Source of the DNA: Dehalococcoidia bacterium
GTDB lineage: Bacteria; Chloroflexota; Dehalococcoidia; Dehalococcoidales; UBA3254
NCBI GenBank assembly: GCA_030691835.1
Contig: JAUYDO010000003.1
Location: 1-6,830, forward strand
Reading direction: 5' to 3'
DNA: 6,830 nucleotides
Positions 1-5,419 of this stretch are shown in pieces; positions within the stretch are counted from its first letter, which is position 1; each line of letters opens with the position of its first letter. The notes under the pieces were generated by a model. That model was not told the origin of the DNA. It saw nothing but the letters and a program-made list of their open reading frames with translations, and did no database searches. The position numbers were made by a program, and so were the translations under genes.

Positions 1-36
1 CACTTTATTCATCACCTTTACTTACGTTTCTTAAAC

Positions 37-234
37 TCAAGCTAGGACATCTTCTATTTCATAAATGCCAGCCAGGCGGCGAGCAAGTTTCTACTGGTGC
101 TCCCTGTCGGCCTCATGAGAAATCATAGTCCTCTGCGCCCCGGGAGAACCAGCGTCTAAGCTCTAGCTTATCCCTTGGTATTTACCAGTGTCAACATTCC
201 TTTGAGGCGGGGTTTTATTTAGTTCCTCCGAAAC
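37..234 (-). pseudogene. Doubtful degraded coding remnant with two in-frame TAG codons
   Basis: On the minus strand one frame reads protein-like from about 234 to a TGA at 37-39, interrupted by TAG at 163-165 and 91-93. A GGAGG lies near its upstream end but no ATG follows at a usable distance. The segment after the second TAG reads KLARRLAGIYEIEDVLA, an amphipathic helix-like stretch, and the segment before it reads MISHEADREHQ. I do not recognise a family. About three stops would be expected by chance in 66 random codons, so two is not significant. This may be a decayed gene or non-coding sequence. No other gene is visible in bases 1-250. Confidence 0.15.
157..187. repeat. Two adjacent short dyads
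   Basis: TAAGCT-CT-AGCTTA at 157-170 and TGGTA-TT-TACCA at 176-187 are two perfect dyads separated by five bases. They could be operator-like protein sites or small hairpins. Neither lies next to a recognisable promoter of an intact gene, so function is unknown and chance is possible. Confidence 0.25.
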
Positions 235-251
235 TCAAAGTAAAGCACTAG

Positions 252-419
252 AATCCCCCTCTTTCCCCCTTTGAGCCTTGCCCTAAAAGTACTAAATTCA
301 TGTCATTCTGAGCGCAGCGAAGAATCCGTCCTATCCCGCCCCGAGAACGGATTCTTCGTCGTTTCACTCCTCAGAATGACTTTTGAGGCAAAGCCCCCCC
401 CCTTTGGCAAAGGGGGATT
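252..419. repeat. Nested palindromic intergenic repeat (MITE/REP-like)
   Basis: Three sets of inverted arms are nested around a common centre. The outermost are AATCCCCCT (252-260) with AGGGGGATT (411-419), plus CCCCCTTTG (265-273) with CAAAGGGGG (408-416). Next are GTCATTCTGAG (302-312) and CTCAGAATGAC (370-380). The core is a perfect 12-base pair CGAAGAATCCGT (318-329) with ACGGATTCTTCG (347-358). The core wording (GTCATTCTGAGCGCAGCGAAG) resembles a repeat I remember as common in the intergenic DNA of many uncultured bacteria. No transposase is present, so it would have to be mobilised in trans or be a static hairpin element. A 62-codon open frame across it (271-459) is an artefact of the repeat, not a gene. 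Confidence 0.75.
398..416. repeat. C-rich/G-rich perfect hairpin
   Basis: CCCCCTTTG-G-CAAAGGGGG is a perfect stem of nine pairs at the right end of the nested element. It is followed on the plus strand by ATTTTGG, too short a T-run for a confident rho-independent terminator. It may insulate the downstream regulator gene from upstream transcription. Confidence 0.4.
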
Positions 420-446
420 TTGGTCGTTTCGCGGATGCCTCTTTTA

Positions 447-475
447 TTGCAAGAGATGACTTATTATGGTAGATT
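447..475 (+). promoter_or_regulatory. Possible sigma70-like promoter, leaderless start
   Basis: TTGCAA (447-452) and TAGATT (470-475) are separated by exactly 17 bases, each matching 4 of 6 consensus positions. The expected start point, about seven bases after the -10 box, falls on the ATG at 482. No Shine-Dalgarno sequence precedes that ATG and an in-frame TAG sits at 470-472, so a leaderless transcript is the simplest reading. This is inference from sequence only. Confidence 0.35.
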
Positions 476-481
476 ATTGAC

Positions 482-870
482 ATGCGTACGGTACAAACAT
501 CCGTAGCCTCATTTCTGAAGGAATTGATGCGCCGCCGCAGGCGACTACCAAGTCAGTTGGCTGGTGATTTGGGTGTCAGCCATTCTACTGTTAGCCGTTG
601 GCTTTCTGGCAAAGAGGTCCAAATACACAATCGTGTCAGAGACTGGCTGAGGTGTGTGGGATGCCAGTTGAAAAGGTCCTCTCCATATCCGGTCACTTGC
701 CTCGTATACCAACGAAAGCACCTGTAGATTGGCCTGAATTTCGCGAGTACGCAAGCCTCAAATATCCTGACGCGCTGGATGAGGACCTTATCACTATGAT
801 TGAGGACTTAATTGAACGCCGCAGGAAAAATAAGAGACACAGCCGCAAAGGTCCCAGGCTGGGATTCTGA
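482..870 (+). pseudogene. XRE/HTH-type DNA-binding protein, frameshifted (N-terminal part of an HTH-ImmA fusion)
   Basis: The first frame (482-727) encodes a helix-turn-helix at about residues 22-45 (LPSQLAGDLGVSHSTVSRWL, then SGKE), then turns to nonsense after SGKEV and stops at 725-727. The natural continuation, PNTQSCQRLAEVCGMPVEKV, lies in the neighbouring frame from 619 to a stop at 870. One base appears missing near 617-620 (GTCCA for expected GTCCCA), and no slippery heptamer is present to suggest programmed frameshifting. The second frame continues into DWPEFREY and an acidic/basic helix ending IEDLIERRRKNK. Near 826-830, an A5 run, the reading returns to the original frame and merges with the ImmA/IrrE segment that follows. 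With both shifts undone, 482-1519 is one open frame of 345 residues. Either this is a decaying gene or the bases are assembly errors. Its DNA target is unknown. Confidence 0.7.
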
Positions 871-1519
871 GTTCTGGCACTATATCCATAGCGGTGACGG
901 TGTACATTGCCCTTTGCTTGGAAACTGCCAGTTGAAGGGCAATGGGAGCTGGTGCATCGATGACCACGGCAGACAAATCCGCCAACTGTATGACGTCAAG
1001 CGCTTGAGCCCGAGAAGCTATAATCTTATACGATGCGGCCCATGCGGCAGTATATTTAACAAGGTGGACACGCTGGCAGAGAAGTATCTTGAAGCGGGAG
1101 GGGTTAGCCATCCACCGGTGCCAACGGAGCTCTTCTGGGCGATTGACCAACTGCATACCGCCGAAATTCGTATACTGCCATTAAGAACCTGTCATGGCGC
1201 TATCTGGAACTTTGAAGGCAGGTGGGTGGTATACCTCAGGGCTGATGACGCACCTGCCATGAAAAGATTCACTCTCTTCCACGAGGCTTTCCACGCCCTG
1301 GCTCATTACAATACTGATACCATTTTCCAGAAAAGGGCAGCTATAAGGGGTTCTTTCAACGAGCTGTTGGCTGACGCCTTCGCCGGCTCCATTTTAGCAC
1401 CTAAAGAATGGGTTAAGCAGGTCTGGCAAGACGTTCTTGATTTGGACGCGATGACGAATATCTTTGCGGCTCCCAAGCCGCTGATATGCATCAGGCTCAG
1501 GCGCATGGGCTTTATTTAA
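812..1519 (+). CDS. ImmA/IrrE-family metallo-endopeptidase domain protein
   Basis: The open frame from a TTG at 812 contains HEAFH (1280-1294), the HExxH zinc-protease signature. It is followed by ELLADAFAGSILAP, whose Glu (1361-1363) fits the third-ligand helix of the ImmA/IrrE family. The C-terminal tail (LDAMTNIFAAPKPL...IRLRRMGFI) is the small helical segment these proteins usually carry. Before the protease lies a Cys-rich stretch: C-x5-C, then SWC, then CGPC, a possible metal-binding module. ImmA-type proteases typically cleave a partner HTH repressor in mobile elements or stress responses. Here the HTH is immediately upstream and probably belonged to the same polypeptide, since the TTG start has no ribosome site and lies inside the preceding frame. 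If the frameshifts are real, this part may be expressed poorly or not at all. Substrate and regulon are unknown. Confidence 0.75.
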   Translation: MNAAGKIRDTAAKVPGWDSEFWHYIHSGDGVHCPLLGNCQLKGNGSWCIDDHGRQIRQLYDVKRLSPRSYNLIRCGPCGSIFNKVDTLAEKYLEAGGVSHPPVPTELFWAIDQLHTAEIRILPLRTCHGAIWNFEGRWVVYLRADDAPAMKRFTLFHEAFHALAHYNTDTIFQKRAAIRGSFNELLADAFAGSILAPKEWVKQVWQDVLDLDAMTNIFAAPKPLICIRLRRMGFI

Positions 1520-1548
1520 TCCCGTATCTTGGTGACACGGCACAAGGA
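1516..1548 (-). pseudogene. Orphan copy of the molybdoenzyme gene's 3' end
   Basis: Bases 1516-1545 match 1707-1736, the last nine sense codons plus stop of the molybdopterin oxidoreductase gene, at 27 of 30 positions. Read on the minus strand it encodes LCRVTKIRD-stop against LCRVTRIRD-stop. The three differences give two silent changes and one Lys/Arg change, the pattern expected of coding DNA that diverged under selection. Upstream of this the similarity stops and the body of the gene is absent. The remnant's TAA and the TAA of the ImmA gene overlap in the tetranucleotide TTAA (1516-1519). It may be the scar of a lost tandem paralogue or a partial duplication. Confidence 0.6.
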
Positions 1549-1561
1549 ATCAGCAATGTGG

Positions 1562-1600
1562 GGTGGGTGAAGTCACGATGAAATCGAGACGTAACCCACC
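1562..1600. repeat. 39-base imperfect palindrome, intergenic hairpin repeat
   Basis: The element is symmetric about base 1581. GGTGGGT (1562-1568) pairs with ACCCACC (1594-1600), GTC (1572-1574) with GAC (1588-1590), and CGAT (1576-1579) with ATCG (1583-1586), leaving a GAA loop. Fifteen of 18 positions pair. The GTAACCCACC end resembles a widespread bacterial intergenic repeat as I remember it. It sits between convergent genes and could stall transcription, though no T-run follows on either strand. Confidence 0.65.
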
Positions 1601-1631
1601 ATAATGAACAGGAGATGGTGGGGTGGATTCC

Positions 1632-1687
1632 TCCGCCTATGGCGGACGGGAATGACAATTTCACGAGGGTCATCCGCCTGAGGCGGA
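1632..1687. repeat. Two TCCGCC/GGCGGA palindromes
   Basis: TCCGCC-TAT-GGCGGA (1632-1646) and TCCGCCT-G-AGGCGGA (1673-1687) are perfect short hairpins 26 bases apart. The first is embedded in GGATTCC...CGGGAATGAC, a wording typical of dispersed intergenic repeats. The second lies about 20 bases past the stop codon of the minus-strand operon and could act as its transcription end or mRNA-stabilising hairpin. No U-tract is present. Confidence 0.6.
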
Positions 1688-1706
1688 CTCTTCGCCCAAC
1701 TTTTCT

Positions 1707-3926
1707 TTAGTCACGTATCCTGGTGACACGGCACAAAACTGACCTCTGAGACCCCCCACCGAAACCACAGCGTCCCTGCTGTCCCATTTGCATAAGATTA
1801 TTGATGCCAACCTCAAACACGCCGTACAAATTGGGCTTCGCGCCCTCTGTCTCGGGAAGCCACCAGCCATGGGCAGCCATAATCAGCCACGGTGGGACCT
1901 CCGGTGTTACTTTGGCTTTCGCTTTTACCCGACCCCGGTGGTTCTCAACATAGACCCACTCACCGTTCATGATGCCTAAATCCTTAGCCGTACCGGGGTT
2001 TATTTGTATATTGGGGTCAGGCTCAAGCTCCCGCAGCCAGGGAATCATACGATGTTCTGAGTGGAAGAACGCCTGTGTTCGGGCACCGGTAGACAGTATA
2101 AGCGGATACTCTTTATAAAGCTCCGGAGTGGAAACCGGGCTTTCTGGTTGTTCTTCGTAGAAAGGCAGGGGGTCATACCCGTACTGCTCGAAGAACGTGG
2201 ACCAGAGTTCAACCTTTGCGGTGGGAGTATTAAAACCCGGTTTGCCATCCTTGCGGAGGAGACCTCTTTCCCAGCGGCGGTAGGGTCTGGTAGGACCTTC
2301 AGGAGGCATCTCCCATCCTCCCTGCTCAACGAGTGAATCATAGGTTTTGCCGGTGCCCTTCAGCCGGTCGTCAAAAAGCTCCTTAACGGTTTTGTAGGGG
2401 AACCGCGGGTTCAGGCGTCTGGCTAGCTCAAGGTTTATTTCCCAATCGGACTTGCATTCATCAACCTCTGTTGCCTTAACAATCGCACAGAGAGGTGCCC
2501 ACCACGAGCGCAGGCTTTGTTTCTCAGCGAAGGTAGCCGCTGGCAGGAAAATGTCACCAAGGGCTTGCGAGGTGGGATTCAAAAAAAGGTCAACGAACGC
2601 AATGAAATCAAGCCTCTGGAGGGCTTCATACTGTCGCCTTATATCCGATGCCATGCAAGACAGAAAATTGCAGGTTTGGAGCCAGGCACCTTTTATTGGA
2701 TAGGGCTTGCCGGATTCCATCTGCTCAAGAAATACATCCGGTTGAGCCCATGCTCTGAAGTTTTTGATTACCGGATAGCGGTCAGCCCCGATTCTCTTCT
2801 CGGAGAGCCTGGTGAAAAGCTCTTCCCCGTAAAGGTTAATCATCTCAGTGCGGCTGAAGGGATAGGGCGTGACCCCGTGGGATGATTTGGCTATAACATT
2901 CCCGCCCGGAACGTCTATATTTCCAGTTATTGCCCAGATATGGTTGATGGCTTGAGCCGCAACAGCGCCTTCTGCGTTCATATCAATGGTCTGTCCCCAT
3001 TGAATAGCCGCTGGCTTACTGGTGGCGTAAAGCCTGGCAGCCGCAATAATCTTTTCTTTCGGAACCCAGGTAATTTCAGATGCTTTCTCGGGTGGATATT
3101 GTTGAACCCTGTCTTTCAGCTCATCAAAACCGTAACACCACCTGTCAACAAATTCTTTATCGTACAGACCCTCGTTGATAATGACGTTAAGCATTCCCAG
3201 AGCCATGGCGGCATCGGTGCCGGGGCGGCACTGCAGGTGCAATTCAGCCCGGCTGGCTATCCAGTTGGTCCTTGGGTCTATAACTATTAGTCTGGAACCC
3301 CTTTTCATGCAGTCTATGACCCAGTGACCGTAGAACCCGTCCGGGTCAGCCGCCGCCGGGTTTTGCCCCCAGACGATGATAACCCTGGGTGGAGTCCACT
3401 CCGGGTCATCATATCGTTTTGCCAGGAACTGAGAGGCATCCATTACACAGTAATCGCCCATGGTCGCATGCATAGCTACCAGTCTGGGCGTATAGCAACC
3501 GATTCCGGTCAAGGGGGATAACCAGTTGGGGCTACCGTAGTTATACATGAGCAGAGTAATAGGCCCGCCGATATCCCTTCCCGTCCCCTGAATGAAGACA
3601 ACAGACTCTGCACCATACTTATCACGAAGCTCCTTGAGCCTGTGCTCGACGGTGTCATAGGCTTCATCCCAGGAGATGCGTTCCCATTTACCTTCGCCCC
3701 TTTTGCCTACCCGTTTCATTGGATACCTGATGCGGTCAGGATGATACATATATTGCGTCATGGCTAAAGCGCGCGGACACAATCTGCCCTGGCTCCAGGG
3801 ATGATCTTCGTCTCCCTCTACTTTTACCACCTTGCCGTCTTTCACGTAGACCTTTGCCCCGCATCCCCCGTGACAACCGGGACCGGCTGACCAGACTGTA
3901 GTTCTTACGATTTGCTCTGTACTCAC
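1707..3926 (-). CDS. Molybdopterin-dependent oxidoreductase, acetylene hydratase/DMSO-reductase superfamily
   Basis: The 739-residue protein has the usual order: an Fe-S region (about 5-62), a bis-pterin catalytic region, and a C-terminal dinucleotide-binding domain (607-739, starting YPLILSTGAR). Cysteines 18, 22 and 50 match the last three ligands of the C-x2-C-x3-C-x27-C cluster motif, but the first position is Gly15. GSPNW (131-135) followed by Cys144 lies close to the metal-ligand Cys of acetylene hydratase. Segments such as GTDAAMALGMLNVIINEGLY, DKEFVDRWCYGFDELKDRV and RYPLK-like motifs near residue 66 resemble that enzyme and pyrogallol transhydroxylase as I recall them. There is no signal peptide, so it should be cytoplasmic. 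No electron-transfer subunit is adjacent, which fits a hydratase- or transhydroxylase-like reaction better than a respiratory one, though this is inference. The start is GTG at 3926 with GAGGG (3936-3940) nine bases upstream. It is the last gene of the operon. Substrate unknown. Confidence 0.85.
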   Translation of the reverse strand: MSTEQIVRTTVWSAGPGCHGGCGAKVYVKDGKVVKVEGDEDHPWSQGRLCPRALAMTQYMYHPDRIRYPMKRVGKRGEGKWERISWDEAYDTVEHRLKELRDKYGAESVVFIQGTGRDIGGPITLLMYNYGSPNWLSPLTGIGCYTPRLVAMHATMGDYCVMDASQFLAKRYDDPEWTPPRVIIVWGQNPAAADPDGFYGHWVIDCMKRGSRLIVIDPRTNWIASRAELHLQCRPGTDAAMALGMLNVIINEGLYDKEFVDRWCYGFDELKDRVQQYPPEKASEITWVPKEKIIAAARLYATSKPAAIQWGQTIDMNAEGAVAAQAINHIWAITGNIDVPGGNVIAKSSHGVTPYPFSRTEMINLYGEELFTRLSEKRIGADRYPVIKNFRAWAQPDVFLEQMESGKPYPIKGAWLQTCNFLSCMASDIRRQYEALQRLDFIAFVDLFLNPTSQALGDIFLPAATFAEKQSLRSWWAPLCAIVKATEVDECKSDWEINLELARRLNPRFPYKTVKELFDDRLKGTGKTYDSLVEQGGWEMPPEGPTRPYRRWERGLLRKDGKPGFNTPTAKVELWSTFFEQYGYDPLPFYEEQPESPVSTPELYKEYPLILSTGARTQAFFHSEHRMIPWLRELEPDPNIQINPGTAKDLGIMNGEWVYVENHRGRVKAKAKVTPEVPPWLIMAAHGWWLPETEGAKPNLYGVFEVGINNLMQMGQQGRCGFGGGSQRSVLCRVTRIRD

Positions 3927-3950
3927 TTTTTCACACCCTCATTTAGAGTT

Positions 3951-3977
3951 CTTATAGCTATCCCGACAAGGCGTCAA
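3951..3977 (-). promoter_or_regulatory. Possible internal promoter before the molybdoenzyme gene
   Basis: On the minus strand TTGACG (3972-3977) and TATAAG (3951-3956) lie in the 74-base gap ahead of the gene. The boxes match 5 of 6 consensus positions each, but the spacer is only 15 bases, shorter than the ideal 17. If used, it would let the Mo/W enzyme be expressed apart from the rest of the operon. Confidence 0.3.
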
Positions 3978-4000
3978 AAGCTTCATGAAATGACGAGCTA

Positions 4001-4975
4001 CTAGCCATCTTTCGGCACCTCGCCTATTGGGCCCTGTGCCTCCAGACTATCAAGGAGTTTTAACGTCTGGATTAATCTGATATCCCTTTCCCGGCACAGT
4101 TCCGTTTCTCTTTTAGACTTATAGTCGTAAAAGCCCCGCCCCGTCTTGATTCCCAGGTGCCCTTTCTTTGCCAGGGCGTGGAGCTTTACCGGCTGGTAGT
4201 CCAGCGGGGCATCCTCATATCCGGGTGGGTGAATGGTCCTCGTTGGAAGTCCGCCGAAGTCGTAGCGACAGAAGATACCTAACACTGCCATGCGGAGGGC
4301 AAGGCAGTCCTTAACTCCCTGGTCGAGCTGGTCCGGAGTCACATAATCATTGTCTATCAGATAGTTTACCTCGCGGGTCATTACGTGCTGAAGACGGTTT
4401 ATAGCGTAACCGGCGATAAATTTCTTCAGTACCATAGGTCTCTTGCCTATCTTTCTCAATACCCGCGCCACAGCTTCTACGTTTGCCTTGTCTGTTTGAG
4501 GTCCGCCAACTACATCTACCAGGGGAATCAGCTGCGGGGGGGCGTACCAGTGGGTAATAAGAATCTTGTCCGGGCGAGAAGTCTTTAAGAACTCAAAGAT
4601 ATTTAAGAATGAGGTGTTGCTTGCCAGTAACGCCTGTGGCGGACAACAGGCATCCAACTGCCCGAAGATTTTCTTCTTCTCCTCCGTATCCTCAAGTACA
4701 CTCTCTATCGCCAGGTCCACTCCCTGCGCCGCTTCTTCAAGAGATGTAATGGGTCTAATCCTGCCGATTATTTCGGGGATTTGTCCTTCGTCCAGCACGC
4801 CGGCTTCAGCCATAGTGTCCAGGCTGGAGGTTATCAGCGCGCTGGCTTTGTCCAGGGTCTTCTGCGTCCGGGAGAACATTGCTACCTCATACCCACCCTG
4901 GGCGAAAATCTGAGCCATCCCGTGACCCATAGTCCCCGCCCCGACTATCAGAATCTTTTTGAAGTCCTCTACCAT
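4001..4975 (-). CDS. 3-hydroxyacyl-CoA dehydrogenase family protein
   Basis: This family oxidises an L-3-hydroxyacyl-CoA, or in some members a free 3-hydroxy acid such as L-carnitine or L-gulonate, to the 3-keto compound with a nicotinamide cofactor. The N-terminal Rossmann motif is G12-A-G14-T-M-G17. ESVLED (91-96), ASNTS (118-122) and the catalytic His142 in THWYAPPQLIPLVDVV follow, with Asn193 in the GYAINRL segment. The C-terminal domain ends with the family signature GHLGIKTGRGFYDY. Two points are odd. The acidic residue expected at the end of strand beta2 is Ser35 followed by Arg36, which may favour NADP. The Glu that partners the catalytic His is Asp154. The start is ATG at 4975 with AGGAG (4984-4988) eight bases upstream. 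It follows the cupin gene by 22 bases. At 324 residues it has no fused hydratase, like the stand-alone dehydrogenases. Confidence 0.88.
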   Translation of the reverse strand: MVEDFKKILIVGAGTMGHGMAQIFAQGGYEVAMFSRTQKTLDKASALITSSLDTMAEAGVLDEGQIPEIIGRIRPITSLEEAAQGVDLAIESVLEDTEEKKKIFGQLDACCPPQALLASNTSFLNIFEFLKTSRPDKILITHWYAPPQLIPLVDVVGGPQTDKANVEAVARVLRKIGKRPMVLKKFIAGYAINRLQHVMTREVNYLIDNDYVTPDQLDQGVKDCLALRMAVLGIFCRYDFGGLPTRTIHPPGYEDAPLDYQPVKLHALAKKGHLGIKTGRGFYDYKSKRETELCRERDIRLIQTLKLLDSLEAQGPIGEVPKDG

Positions 4976-4997
4976 ATCCTTTTCTCCTGGGCTACAT

Positions 4998-5333
4998 TCA
5001 ATCCACTTTGGTCATAATAACCAGAATATTGGCTGGGTCGGTGCCAACAACCCGAATCTCGCGCTCCTCTCCAGCTCCAATATAGAACAGGTCACCCGGC
5101 TGGAGAATGTACTCCTCGGTCTTTCCTTTTACCCTTAATGAGCCGCTAATAACATAATAAGCTCTCTCTAATGGTGAAGCTGCCATCTCCGCCCCTCCGT
5201 TGGGAAGAAAGTAAGAGAGACCGATGTTCAGCCGCCGGCTATTCTTATCCGGAATTAGCTTGAGCATGGACCAGCAATTGAAGTGACGTTTAGCCTCGTA
5301 CGGTTCGCCTTCGCCTTTCTTGATTAACAGCAT
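4998..5333 (-). CDS. Small single-domain cupin lacking canonical metal ligands
   Basis: The 111-residue protein has the two cupin motifs. Motif 1 is about residues 44-64 (PNGG...LERAYYVISG) and motif 2 about 75-93 (YILQPGDLFYIGAG). The HxHxxxE ligands of motif 1 read M50-A-A52-S-P-L-E56, so both His are gone and only Glu56 remains. The motif 2 His is replaced, with Arg91 near that position. It is therefore unlikely to be a metal-dependent dioxygenase or isomerase. A ligand-binding, structural or regulatory role within the operon is more likely (inference). I chose ATG at 5333 rather than the in-frame GTG at 5351 because AAGGA (5343-5347) lies nine bases before the ATG. It sits between the SDR gene (86-base gap) and the HAD-type gene (22-base gap). 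Confidence 0.78.
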   Translation of the reverse strand: MLLIKKGEGEPYEAKRHFNCWSMLKLIPDKNSRRLNIGLSYFLPNGGAEMAASPLERAYYVISGSLRVKGKTEEYILQPGDLFYIGAGEEREIRVVGTDPANILVIMTKVD

Positions 5334-5342
5334 TGCAATACA

Positions 5343-5347
5343 TCCTT
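5343..5347 (-). promoter_or_regulatory. Ribosome binding site that sets the cupin start
   Basis: AAGGA on the minus strand is nine bases upstream of the ATG at 5333. It lies inside the reading frame if the upstream GTG (5349-5351) is taken as start, so the shorter protein is preferred. Confidence 0.55.
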
Positions 5348-5419
5348 TCACTCTGTCCGGTTTTTTTGTTGGCAGAGTAGCTAATATTGACGGGAATAGC
5401 TGTCTCCAGCATACCAGGT

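Noticed and set aside
1..12. Possible start of a minus-strand gene (ATG at 12) running off the left edge
   Set aside because: Only four codons are visible and the AGG is too close to the ATG to support it.
271..459. 62-codon plus-strand open frame
   Set aside because: It lies entirely on the nested palindromic repeat; its CHSERSEES-like peptide is a known type of false ORF from such repeats.
617..830. Programmed ribosomal frameshifting in the HTH gene
   Set aside because: Two shifts in opposite directions would be needed, with no slippery heptamer at the first and only an A5 run at the second.
794..1156. 120-codon minus-strand open frame
   Set aside because: It is antisense to the HTH-ImmA coding region, has no family features and no ribosome site.
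2061..3521. Several plus-strand open frames of 65-122 codons
   Set aside because: All are antisense shadows of the 739-codon molybdoenzyme gene, whose frame is intact and family-typical.
5334..5351. GTG at 5351 as the cupin start
   Set aside because: The added residues would cover the ribosome site of the better-placed ATG at 5333.
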